Positions 34,230 to 47,408 of a stretch of DNA of 64,000 nucleotides are shown here, piece after piece (the first letter of the stretch is position 1; every line of letters begins with the position of its first letter). A program made the position numbers and the translations under genes. The notes under the pieces were generated by a model. That model did no database searches and was not told the origin of the DNA. It saw only the letters and a list, made by a program, of their open reading frames with translations. Source of the DNA: Streptomyces sp. NBC_01283 (lineage in GTDB: Bacteria; Actinomycetota; Actinomycetes; Streptomycetales; Streptomycetaceae); the NCBI RefSeq assembly GCF_041435335.1, contig NZ_CP108430.1:5865001-5929000 (forward strand), read 5' to 3'.

Positions 34230-36884
34230 ATGGATCTACGACTGCCCAGGCGCAGACTGCTTGCCGCCGCGGCCGCCCTCGCCGTTCTGGCGGGGGCGGG
34301 CACGTGGACGGCGGCGGCATCGGACGACGGGCCCGCCGTGCACCGTGAGGACCGCCTCATGGAGATGCCCGGCGTGGACACGACGGGCGGCGCGAAGATC
34401 GACACCTCGTACTTCACCGCGGGTGACCCCGCCAGGAAGCGCCCCGCCGTCCTCATCGGCCATGGCTTCGGCGGCAGCAAGGACGACCTGCGCGCCCAGG
34501 CCGAGGACCTGGCCGAAAGGGGCTACGCGGTCCTCACCTGGTCGGCCCGCAGCTTCGGCAAGTCCACCGGCAAGATCGGCCTGAACGACCCCAAGGGCGA
34601 GGTCGCCGACGCCCGCAGGCTCATCGACTGGCTGGCGAAGCGGCCCGAGGTGGAGCTGGACAAGAAGGGCGACCCCCGCGTCGGCATGACCGGCGCCTCG
34701 TACGGGGGCGCGGTCTCCCTCCTCACTGCCGGGTACGACGACCGGGTGGACGCCGTCGCCCCCCAGATCACGTACTGGAACCTCAGCGACGCGCTCTTCC
34801 CGAACGGCGTGTTCAAGAAGCTCTGGGCAGGCCTCTTCATCAACACCGGCGGCGGCTGCGACCGGTTCGAGAAGCGACTCTGTGAGATGTACAACCGCGT
34901 CGCGGAGGCCGGGAAGCCGGACGCGGCGGCGCGCAAGCTGCTCGCCGAGCGCAGCCCGCAGGCCGTCGGTGACCGCATCAAGGTGCCCACGCTGCTCTTC
35001 CAGGGCCAGACCGACTCCCTCTTTCCGCTCTCCCAGGCCGACGCCATCGCCAGGGCGGTGCGCGGCAACCACGCGCCCGTGTCCGTCGACTGGATCTCCG
35101 GCGGCCATGACGGCGGCGACCGCGAGACGGGGCGGGTCGAGTCACGCGTCGGGTCGTGGTTCGACCGCTATCTGAAGGACGACAAGAGCACGGACACCGG
35201 CCCCGCGTTCCGCGTCACCCGCACCGGAGGCATGGACTCCACCAACGGCTCGGCACAGCTGCGGGGCGCGAGCGGCGACACGTATCCCGGCCTGGAGAGC
35301 GGGATGCGGCAGATCGCGCTCAGCGGGCGTCAGCCGCAGCGCGTCGAGAACCCCGCGGGCGCGTCGCCGCCCGCGATCTCCGCGCTGCCCGGCGCGGGCG
35401 GCGGCGGGCTCAACCAGCTCTCCTCGCTCGGCGTCGGCGTCTCCCTCGACTTCCCCGGCCAGCACGCCGCGTTCCAGTCGGCGCCGCTCAAGGACGACCT
35501 GCGGATCACCGGATCGCCGAAGGTACGGGTGCACGTCAAGTCCTCCAGCGAGGACACCGTGCTCTTCGGGAAGGTGTACGACGTGGGGCCCGGCGGCGGG
35601 CAGAAGGTGCTGCCCTCGCAGCTCGTCTCGCCGATCCGGGTCGAGGGCACGAAGGCCGGCAAGGATGTCGACCTCACCCTGCCCGCCGTCGACCACGACC
35701 TGCAGAAGGGCCACCGGCTGCGCCTCGTCCTCGCCTCGACGGACCTCGGCTACGCCTCCCCGACGCGGCCCGCCACGTACGCGGTGTCCGTGAAGGGTGA
35801 CCTGAGGGTCCCGACGGCGCGCGGCGTGAAGACGGCCGCGGCCCCGCTGCCCGCCTGGGTGTGGTGGCTCCCCGCGGCCGGAGCCGTGATCGCGGTGCTG
35901 CTCCTGGTCACCGCCCGGCGGCGGACCTCGGCGCCCGCACCGGACCCGGCGCTCGCGGAAGTACCGCTGGTGATCGAGGACTTGAGCAAGCGGTACGCCA
36001 AGTCGACGGACCGCTATGCCGTCCGTGACCTCTCCTTCAGCGTCGAGAAGGGGCAGGTGCTCGGCCTCCTCGGCCCGAACGGCGCGGGCAAGACGACCAC
36101 CCTGCGCATGCTCATGGGCCTGATCCGGCCCGACGCGGGCGAGATCCGCGTCTTCGGTCAGGCGATCCGGCCGGGCGCCCCGGTCCTCTCCCGGGTCGGC
36201 GCGTTCGTCGAGGGCGCGGGCTTCCTGCCGCACCTATCCGGCCGCGAGAACCTGGAGCTGTACTGGAAGGCGACGGGACGCCCCGCCGAGGACGCCCGCA
36301 TGGACGAGGCGCTGGAGATCGCCGGGCTGGGCGACGCGCTGGCCCGCGCGGTGCGGACGTACTCGCAGGGCATGCGGCAGCGGCTCGCCATCGCCCAGGC
36401 GATGCTCGGCATGCCGGACCTGCTGATCCTCGACGAACCGACGAACGGCCTGGACCCGCCGCAGATCCGCGAGATGCGCGAGGTGATGATCCGGTACGCG
36501 GCGGGCGGCCGCACGGTCATCGTCTCCAGCCACCTCCTCGCCGAGGTCGAGCAGTCCTGCACCCACCTGGTGGTCATGGACCGCGGCCGGCTGATCCAGG
36601 CGGGCCCGGTCTCCGAGATCGTCGGCTCCGGCGACACGCTCCTGGTGGGGCTCGCGGACGACGTCTCCGACCCGCTGGTCGACAAGGTGGCCGCGCTGCC
36701 CGGCGTCGCCTCGGCGGTCCGCGCGGACGGCGGCCTCCTGGTGCGCCTGGACGGCACGGACGGTGCGAGCGCAGCCCGGCTGCTGCCCGAACTGGTGCGC
36801 CTGGAGCTGCCGGTGGAGTCCATGGGCCCGCACCGGCGCCTCGAAGACGCGTTCCTGAACCTGATCGACGGAGGCACCGCATGA
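34230..36884 (+). CDS. Alpha/beta hydrolase (CocE/NonD-S15-like) fused to ABC ATP-binding domain
   Basis: An 884-residue fusion. Residues 1-30 are a Tat- or Sec-like signal/anchor (LPRRRLLAAAAALAVLAG). Residues about 35-330 form an alpha/beta hydrolase with nucleophile elbow GASYGG (Ser about 157) and His in GGHDGGD. Residues about 340-530 are a beta-rich domain like the C-terminal part of X-Pro dipeptidyl peptidase/CocE enzymes. One membrane helix (about 541-566) follows, then an ABC ATPase with Walker A GPNGAGKTTT (about 615), YSQGMRQRL signature and LLILDEPTNGLDP. Topology places the hydrolase outside and the ATPase inside. The permease follows with an ATGA overlap. Probably an export or processing system whose substrate is hydrolysed outside. 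Confidence 0.9.
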   Translation: MDLRLPRRRLLAAAAALAVLAGAGTWTAAASDDGPAVHREDRLMEMPGVDTTGGAKIDTSYFTAGDPARKRPAVLIGHGFGGSKDDLRAQAEDLAERGYAVLTWSARSFGKSTGKIGLNDPKGEVADARRLIDWLAKRPEVELDKKGDPRVGMTGASYGGAVSLLTAGYDDRVDAVAPQITYWNLSDALFPNGVFKKLWAGLFINTGGGCDRFEKRLCEMYNRVAEAGKPDAAARKLLAERSPQAVGDRIKVPTLLFQGQTDSLFPLSQADAIARAVRGNHAPVSVDWISGGHDGGDRETGRVESRVGSWFDRYLKDDKSTDTGPAFRVTRTGGMDSTNGSAQLRGASGDTYPGLESGMRQIALSGRQPQRVENPAGASPPAISALPGAGGGGLNQLSSLGVGVSLDFPGQHAAFQSAPLKDDLRITGSPKVRVHVKSSSEDTVLFGKVYDVGPGGGQKVLPSQLVSPIRVEGTKAGKDVDLTLPAVDHDLQKGHRLRLVLASTDLGYASPTRPATYAVSVKGDLRVPTARGVKTAAAPLPAWVWWLPAAGAVIAVLLLVTARRRTSAPAPDPALAEVPLVIEDLSKRYAKSTDRYAVRDLSFSVEKGQVLGLLGPNGAGKTTTLRMLMGLIRPDAGEIRVFGQAIRPGAPVLSRVGAFVEGAGFLPHLSGRENLELYWKATGRPAEDARMDEALEIAGLGDALARAVRTYSQGMRQRLAIAQAMLGMPDLLILDEPTNGLDPPQIREMREVMIRYAAGGRTVIVSSHLLAEVEQSCTHLVVMDRGRLIQAGPVSEIVGSGDTLLVGLADDVSDPLVDKVAALPGVASAVRADGGLLVRLDGTDGASAARLLPELVRLELPVESMGPHRRLEDAFLNLIDGGTA

Positions 36885-37780
36885 GCGTCACAGCCACGGA
36901 GCCGGGCACGGGTCCTGGCACGGAGCCGGGCACGGAACGCGCCACGGCCCCCGGATACCGCCCCGGCCGCACGCTGCCGCTGCGGGTCGAGGCGGTCCGC
37001 CAGCTGAAGCGGCGCAGGACCCTGGTGATGGCCGGGGTGATGGGCCTGCTGCCCTTCGTCCTGGTCCTCGCGTTCACCATCGCCGGTTCGCCGGAGTCCC
37101 GCAGCGGCCGGGTGACGCTGATGGACACGGCCACGGCGTCCGGCGCGAACTTCGCGGCGACGTGCCTGTTCGTGTCGGCGGGCTTCCTCCTCGTCATCCC
37201 CGTCGCGCTGTTCTGCGGGGACACGGTCGCCTCGGAGGCGAGCTGGTCCTCCCTGCGCTATCTCCTCGCGGCCCCGGTGCCACGGGCCCGGCTGCTCTGG
37301 TCGAAGCTGGCCGTCGCACTCGGCCTCAGCGCGGCGGCGATGGTGCTGCTCCCCCTCATCGCCCTCGCGGTGGGGACGGTGACCTACGGCTGGGGCCCGC
37401 TCCAGATCCCGACCGGCGGCGCACTGCCCGCCGGGACGGCCGCGCAGCGCCTGGTGATCGTCGTGGCGTACATCTTCGTCTCCCAACTGGTCACCGCCGC
37501 GCTCGCGTTCTGGCTCTCGACGAAGACCGACGCGCCCCTGGGAGCGGTGGGCGGCGCGGTAGGCCTGACCATCGTCGGCAACGTCCTGGACGCGGTGACG
37601 GCACTGGGCGGCTGGCGCGATTTCCTGCCGGCGCACTGGCAGTTCGCCTGGGCGGACGCGATCCAGCCCAGAATGGAATGGGGCGGAATGATCCAGGGCT
37701 CCGCGGTCTCGGTGACGTACGCCCTGGTGCTCTTCGCCCTGGCATTCAGGGGGTTCGCGCGCAAGGACGTGGTGTCCTAG
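36881..37780 (+). CDS. ABC-2 type permease
   Basis: A 299-residue integral membrane protein with six predicted helices (for example AGVMGLLPFVLVLAFTI, ATCLFVSAGFLLVIPVAL and LSAAAMVLLPLIALAVG). The block EASWSSLRYLLAAPVPRARLLWSKL is typical of ABC-2 permeases, which contact the ATPase through this cytoplasmic coupling region. The first 30 residues are a Thr/Gly/Pro repeat tail. Its ATG overlaps the stop of the hydrolase/ATPase fusion (ATGA), so the two form one transporter. The substrate is unknown. Confidence 0.9.
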   Translation: MSVTATEPGTGPGTEPGTERATAPGYRPGRTLPLRVEAVRQLKRRRTLVMAGVMGLLPFVLVLAFTIAGSPESRSGRVTLMDTATASGANFAATCLFVSAGFLLVIPVALFCGDTVASEASWSSLRYLLAAPVPRARLLWSKLAVALGLSAAAMVLLPLIALAVGTVTYGWGPLQIPTGGALPAGTAAQRLVIVVAYIFVSQLVTAALAFWLSTKTDAPLGAVGGAVGLTIVGNVLDAVTALGGWRDFLPAHWQFAWADAIQPRMEWGGMIQGSAVSVTYALVLFALAFRGFARKDVVS

Positions 37781-37786
37781 GAAGTT

Positions 37787-37829
37787 TCAGCCCGTCCGGC
37801 GTTTGAGGACGAACGCGGCGAAGCCGGTG
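37787..37829. repeat. 43-bp dispersed intergenic element, copy 2
   Basis: Inverted copy of the element at 6496-6538 (41 of 43 bases), starting 6 bases after the permease stop. Unlike copy 1 it is not joined to a second inverted arm, so it is not a terminator by itself. Confidence 0.7.
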
Positions 37830-37952
37830 GCTGACACTCCAAGGCCCAGGGGCCCGTTCCCGCATCGAGACTCTTCCGCAACGGTTTGGAGCGAGCGTTC
37901 ACGGTGCCCCGCGCGTCACAGTCATGTGAACCGACGACGCGAGGGGGCCAGG

Positions 37953-42813
<4,861 letters not shown>

Positions 42814-42925
42814 TCAGACGTGTTCGCTCAACATTCAAGACCCGAGCGGGCGGTGGAATCGGACGTTCGACGGGCCGCACAGGACCGGCGTGATCCGGCC
42901 GCCGCCCGGCCTCTCCGAGGACCTT

Positions 42926-44617
42926 CTAGCGGCCGCAGAGCTGCCGTTCGGCCCGCACCGGGTCGTTGGGGAAGCGGAAGGAGGTGCGCTCCCAGGAGCC
43001 GGTGATGTTGTGCAGGAACCTGCCCGGCGTCAGGGGATCCCGCGTCGCCGCCCGCAGCTCGGCCAGCGGACCGCAGTCGAGCGCCCGCCGGGCCGCGGCG
43101 ACCCCCGCCGGGTCGAGGCCCTCGGGAAGGGGGCCGCGGCCACGGTCGGCGAAGATCCAGGTGTCCGGGAGCCGCTTGTCGTGGCCCACCCTGCCGTCGA
43201 TGCGCTCGGAGTGCGCGGCCAGCGGATAGGCGAGCCCGATCGGGTCGAGCGCGGCGCCGTCCAGCGGGACCACCGTGCCGCTGAAGCCCAGTGTGCTGTA
43301 GACGCCCGTGACGACGGGGGAGTTGGCGCCGGCGGGAGTCCTGGCGAGAAACAGGCTGGGCGTGCCCTCGCGGCTGGCCTCGCGTACGAGACGTGCGTAC
43401 GCGACGTTGCCCGGATAGCCCGCGAAGTCGTGGTGCAGGGGATGGGCCGCCGCGTTCTGCTGGACGTACACCCCGCGCTCGTCCGCCACCCCGGCGGGCC
43501 CGATCCGCCCCTCGTACGGAATCCGCAGCAGGCTCGCGCAGACCACGGCCCAGATCCCGACGCCCACGGCCGCGATGGTCCACGCGCGCGTGAGGGGCAC
43601 CAGGAAGACCGGCAGGAGCATCAGGAGCAGGCCCGGCAGGAACATCCGGCCGTGCATGAAGTCGCCGCCCACCTTGATGACGTAGGCCCAGCAGAGGAGC
43701 CCCGCGACGACGGGCGCCAGCGCCGGGACGAGGGAAGCGGCGTCGCGCCGGACCGTCCTCGCGGGCAACAGGGCCGCGAGCAGGAACAGCCCGGGCACCC
43801 ACAGCAGATAGGGGTCGGCGAAGTCCGCGAGGTAGTCGAAGCCGCGCCCCCACAGGCTCTGCGAGGCCTCCTTCGTCACACCGGGCAGCGGCATCAGCTG
43901 CCCGTAGTACCCGACCCGGAAGATCTCGTACGCGACCGGCAGTGCGAGGGCGGCTCCGAGGCCGCCGAGCGCGGCCCGCCGCGAGGGCCGCGCCAGCAGC
44001 CACTGCGCGCCGAGGAAGACGGCGGACACGAGCGCCAGGTCGGGCCGTACGAGCGGGCCGAGCCCGAGGACCACGCACGTGACGGGCGAGTGCGCCCGCG
44101 TCACCAGCAGCAGCCAGGCCCCCGCGATCCAGCAGGTGGCGAGGCCGGTCTCCAGGCCGGAGGTGGCGAAGTCCCAGACCGGCGGCAGGGCGAGCAGGAC
44201 GAGGCAGCCGAGGGGGAGGGCCGCCCTGTCCGCGTACAGCCGCATCGCCCCGAGCGAGGCGAACGCGAACCCGGCGGCGGTCAGCAGCAGCCCGCCGTAC
44301 ATCGCGGCCCTCGCGATGTCGAGCCCCGGCAGCCCCGCGAGCACCAGGAGCCACTGCCAGAGGGTGCCGGTGGAGGACTCGGCGCGCTCGCCCGCGTTGA
44401 AGACGGGGCCGTTGCCGGCCAGGATCTGCCGGACCGTGCGGACGTAGATGTGCCCGTCGTCGGACATCCAGCGCCGCTGGAACCCGGCGAACGCGATGAG
44501 ACAGGCAGGCAGCAGGCAGAGGACGCCGCGCCGGAGCCTGTGCCCGACGCCGCGCCGGCTGTTGATCAGCCCGAGGACGGCGTCGGGCTCACGGAAGGAG
44601 AGGTGCGTCGACGTCAT
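42926..44617 (-). CDS. AftB/ZomB-like GT-C membrane glycosyltransferase
   Basis: A 563-residue polytopic membrane protein with about ten helices. The conserved RRWMSDDGHIYVRTVRQILAG motif has the Asp pair typical of GT-C enzymes that use a polyprenyl-phosphate sugar. The 'NAGERAESSTGTLWQWLLVL' and 'HGRMFLPGLL' blocks are shared with mycobacterial arabinofuranosyltransferase AftB and the related actinobacterial ZomB. AftB caps arabinan of the mycobacterial wall; Streptomyces lacks arabinogalactan, so the acceptor here is probably another wall polymer or a protein. A large extracytoplasmic C-terminal part is present. It is single-gene, downstream of acyl-CoA dehydrogenase. Confidence 0.8.
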   Translation of the reverse strand: MTSTHLSFREPDAVLGLINSRRGVGHRLRRGVLCLLPACLIAFAGFQRRWMSDDGHIYVRTVRQILAGNGPVFNAGERAESSTGTLWQWLLVLAGLPGLDIARAAMYGGLLLTAAGFAFASLGAMRLYADRAALPLGCLVLLALPPVWDFATSGLETGLATCWIAGAWLLLVTRAHSPVTCVVLGLGPLVRPDLALVSAVFLGAQWLLARPSRRAALGGLGAALALPVAYEIFRVGYYGQLMPLPGVTKEASQSLWGRGFDYLADFADPYLLWVPGLFLLAALLPARTVRRDAASLVPALAPVVAGLLCWAYVIKVGGDFMHGRMFLPGLLLMLLPVFLVPLTRAWTIAAVGVGIWAVVCASLLRIPYEGRIGPAGVADERGVYVQQNAAAHPLHHDFAGYPGNVAYARLVREASREGTPSLFLARTPAGANSPVVTGVYSTLGFSGTVVPLDGAALDPIGLAYPLAAHSERIDGRVGHDKRLPDTWIFADRGRGPLPEGLDPAGVAAARRALDCGPLAELRAATRDPLTPGRFLHNITGSWERTSFRFPNDPVRAERQLCGR

Positions 44618-44722
44618 GATCTTTTCATCGGCGCCGGTCAGGCATGGCTTGAGAGGGGGCCTTCCTGGGCCGGGGCCGCACCTCGGTCGCCGGGCGTGCC
44701 GGATCCCCCACCCGGCATCCCC

Positions 44723-45946
44723 TCAGCGGATCTGCCGCCCCGAAATCGCGCGGGCGATCACCAGGCGCTGGATCTCGCTCGTCCCCTCGAAGATCGTGTA
44801 GATCTTCGCGTCCCGGTACATCCGCTCCACCGGATGCTCCCTGCTGTACCCCGCGCCCCCGAGCACCTGCACCGCCTTCTCCGTGGCCGCCACAGCCAGC
44901 TCCCCGGCGCGCAGCTTGGACATCGAGCCCTGCCCCGCGTCGAACGCCTTGTCGTTCCGCGCCATCCACGACGCCTGCCAGATCAGCAGCCGCACGGCCT
45001 CGATCTCGGTCCGCAGATCGGCGAGCGCGAAGGCGATGGACTGGTTCTCGATGATGGGGCGGCCGAAGGCGACCCGGGAGCCCGCGTAGTCCAGCGCGTA
45101 CTCGTACGCGGCCCGCGCGATGCCGAGCGCCTGGGCGCCCACCGTCGGGCGGCTCACCTCGAAGGTCGCCATGGCGGCCTGTCCGCGGCCCCCGGAGCCC
45201 GCCCTGTTCCCTTCGCGGGCCCGCGCGAGCCGGGCGTCGAGGCGCTCCTTGCCGCCGAGCAGACAGTGCCCCGGCACGCGTACGTCGTCCAGGAACACGT
45301 CCGCGGTGTGCGAGGCCCGAAGCCCCAGCTTCTTTATCTTCCTGGCGCCTTCGAGGCCCTGCGTGCCGGGCGGCACGATGAACGCCGCCTGCCCTCGCGA
45401 CCCCAGCGCCGGATCGACCGACGCGACCACCACATGGACGTTGGCTATGCCGCCGTTCGTGATCCAGGCCTTCTGGCCCGAAAGGGTCCACTCGTCGCGT
45501 GCCTCGTCGTACGTCGCGCGCGTGCGCATCGCCGACACGTCCGAGCCCGCCTCGGGCTCGGAGACGCAGAACGCCGCGACCTTGGGGTCGTCCTCGTCGC
45601 CGAAGCACTGCGGCACCCACTCGGCGAGTTGGTCGGGCGTGCCCGCGGAGAAGATCCCGGCCACCGCGAGCGAGGTGCCGAACAGGGCCATCCCGATGCC
45701 CGCGTCGCCCCAGAACAGCTCCTCGTTGGCGATCTGCAGCGAGAGACCGCTGGGGTCGCCGAACAGCTCGGCCAGGGACTCGAACCCGTACAGGCCGATC
45801 TTCGCGGCCTCCTGGATGACGGGCCAGGGAGTCTCCTCGCGCTCGTCCCACTCGGCGGCTGCCGGCCGCACCACGTCGGCGGCGAAGCCGTGCACCCAAC
45901 CGCGCAGGTCGCGCTGTTCCTCGGTCAGTTCGAGCGAGAAGGCCAT
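44723..45946 (-). CDS. Acyl-CoA dehydrogenase
   Basis: A 407-residue FAD enzyme of the acyl-CoA dehydrogenase family. It has the N-terminal helical, middle beta and C-terminal helical domains. CVSEPEAGSDVSAMRT and AWITNGG are the FAD signatures, and the catalytic-region motif IFEGTSEIQRLVIAR lies at the end. A 30-residue loop after KERLDARLARAREGN is Gly/Arg-rich. It oxidises an acyl-CoA; chain specificity cannot be read. It lies 43 bases after the SCP2 gene on the same strand, so the two probably form one transcript in the TetR-controlled lipid module. Confidence 0.93.
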   Translation of the reverse strand: MAFSLELTEEQRDLRGWVHGFAADVVRPAAAEWDEREETPWPVIQEAAKIGLYGFESLAELFGDPSGLSLQIANEELFWGDAGIGMALFGTSLAVAGIFSAGTPDQLAEWVPQCFGDEDDPKVAAFCVSEPEAGSDVSAMRTRATYDEARDEWTLSGQKAWITNGGIANVHVVVASVDPALGSRGQAAFIVPPGTQGLEGARKIKKLGLRASHTADVFLDDVRVPGHCLLGGKERLDARLARAREGNRAGSGGRGQAAMATFEVSRPTVGAQALGIARAAYEYALDYAGSRVAFGRPIIENQSIAFALADLRTEIEAVRLLIWQASWMARNDKAFDAGQGSMSKLRAGELAVAATEKAVQVLGGAGYSREHPVERMYRDAKIYTIFEGTSEIQRLVIARAISGRQIR

Positions 45947-45989
45947 GGTGTGTTCCCTTCCTGGAGTCGGTGGAAGTCCGTGTGCCGGG

Positions 45990-46460
45990 TCAGGCCTTCG
46001 GGATGTCGAAGTAGCGGGTCAGACCGGCGGCGAACGCCACGTCGCCCACGATCTTGAGCTTGCGCATCATGAACATCGTCACGGGGCTCGCGTTGCCGGA
46101 GACCAGCTTGAGGAACTCGGCGTCGGCCATGACGAGCGTGACGCGTGGCTCGGCCTCGGAGCGGCCCTCGCGGACCGTGCAGGTGCCCTGTGAGATCTCC
46201 GTCTCGTGGACCGCCTCCTCGACCCCGGTGATCTTCCAGCGGATCAGTGCCTCGACGCTGCCCGCGGCCTCCGGCTTGAACTGCCGCCCCATGCGCCCGA
46301 ACACCTCCTGGAGGACACGGGCGCGCAGCTCGGCGTCCTGGGCGATCTCGGTGATCTCCTTGCCGGAGAGCCCCTTCACGATCTTCGCGAACTCCTCGGG
46401 CGTGACGCTCGCGAAGTCAAGGCCGGCCAGGCCCTCGGCGCCGCCGATGCCGTCCGTCAT
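45990..46460 (-). CDS. SCP2 sterol-binding domain protein
   Basis: A 156-residue single-domain protein of the sterol carrier protein-2 fold, with the typical KITG, V(T)LVMADAEFLKLVSGNASPVTMFMMRKLKIVGD and MLRLTRYF-like C-terminal end. SCP2 proteins bind acyl-CoAs and sterol-like lipids. AAGGAGAT precedes the ATG; an upstream longer frame is rejected. It diverges from the TetR regulator over 69 bases full of AGTAA/TTACT repeats. With the acyl-CoA dehydrogenase it is co-transcribed and likely repressed by that TetR. Confidence 0.9.
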   Translation of the reverse strand: MTDGIGGAEGLAGLDFASVTPEEFAKIVKGLSGKEITEIAQDAELRARVLQEVFGRMGRQFKPEAAGSVEALIRWKITGVEEAVHETEISQGTCTVREGRSEAEPRVTLVMADAEFLKLVSGNASPVTMFMMRKLKIVGDVAFAAGLTRYFDIPKA

Positions 46461-46470
46461 GGCGATCTCC

Positions 46471-46501
46471 TTACTCAAGAGTAAACTTACTAAGGGGTAA
46501 G
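46471..46501. promoter_or_regulatory. TetR operator cluster
   Basis: In 31 bases there are three overlapping inverted repeats: TTACTC-AA-GAGTAA (46471-46484), AGTAA-AC-TTACT (46480-46491) and CTTAC-N6-GTAAG (46486-46501). Related half-sites, GAGTAAG and AGTAAG, occur upstream of the FadD gene (47311-47334). The TetR protein would bind here and control both directions. Confidence 0.65.
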
Positions 46502-46529
46502 GTAGCCCCGAGTCTGGGAGGCTGCAAGG

Positions 46530-47198
46530 GTGACGGTCAACGGGAGAACTGAGGGACGGCGTAAGCGCGTTCCGCGCCAGGAACGCGAGCAGCAGATCAT
46601 CGATGTGGCGGTGACGGTCTTCGCCAAGCGCGGCTATCACGCCGCGTCCGTGGACGAGATCGCCGAACTGGCCGGAATCTCCAAGCCGATGGTCTATCTC
46701 TATCTCGACTCCAAGGAGGGGCTCTTCCTCGCCTGCCTGCGGCGCGAGGCGGACCGCCTGGTCGCCGCCTTCCAGGACGCGGCGCGGGCCGGCGGCGGGG
46801 CACCCGAACTGCGCCTGCATGCGGGCCTCTCGGCGTTCTTCGCCTTCGTCGCCGAGCACCGCGACAGCTGGATCGTCCTGCACCGCCAGGCCTCGGAGCT
46901 GAGCGAGGCGATCGCCACCGCGGTCGCCGACGCGCGCCGGGCGGTGATGGCGCAGGTCGCGGGCCTGGTCCGGGACGGCATCGAGGAGAGCCCCGGAGGC
47001 TCGCAACTGGACGACGAGGACGCGGACTTCGTCGCCCACGCGCTGGTCGGCGCGGCGGACTCGCTCACCGACTGGATGGGCGGCCACCCGGGCCAGTCGC
47101 CGGAGGGGGTCACCCTGCGGCTGATGAACATGGTGTGGGTGGGGATGGGGCGCGTGCTCGAGGGGGAGGTCTGGGTGCCGGGGGAGGGGACTGCGTGA
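46530..47198 (+). CDS. TetR-family regulator
   Basis: A 222-residue TetR repressor. The helix-turn-helix is at about residues 18-62 (VPRQEREQQIIDVAVTVFAK, then SVDEIAELAGISKPMVYLYL), followed by a helical ligand domain. It diverges from the SCP2 gene and precedes fadD and the GMC oxidase. Operator-like AGTAA/TTACT repeats lie in its promoter, and related half-sites precede fadD. Likely ligand: an acyl-CoA or sterol-like lipid. The GTG start has GGAGG at a 9-base spacing. Confidence 0.92.
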   Translation: MTVNGRTEGRRKRVPRQEREQQIIDVAVTVFAKRGYHAASVDEIAELAGISKPMVYLYLDSKEGLFLACLRREADRLVAAFQDAARAGGGAPELRLHAGLSAFFAFVAEHRDSWIVLHRQASELSEAIATAVADARRAVMAQVAGLVRDGIEESPGGSQLDDEDADFVAHALVGAADSLTDWMGGHPGQSPEGVTLRLMNMVWVGMGRVLEGEVWVPGEGTA

Positions 47199-47408
47199 GG
47201 CTCCTCGCCGGGTCTGCCCCGGGCTCGGCGTTGTGAGCGCTTTGTCACCGGCGTGACGGCCGCCCGGTGGTGTTTTCTCCGCGCCACCCCATTGAACTTT
47301 CCCTACGCTTGAGTAAGTTGACCTCCCAGTAAGTACGCACCGCATCACCTCTGTATGACCTCTGCATGACTCTGCACGTCAGCTGGTAGCCGGGAGCCGG
47401 GAGCCGTC

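Noticed and set aside
44697..44717. TGCCGG/CCGGCA hairpin after the acyl-CoA dehydrogenase
   Set aside because: Only 6 bp with a 9-base loop and no T-run; too weak to call a terminator.
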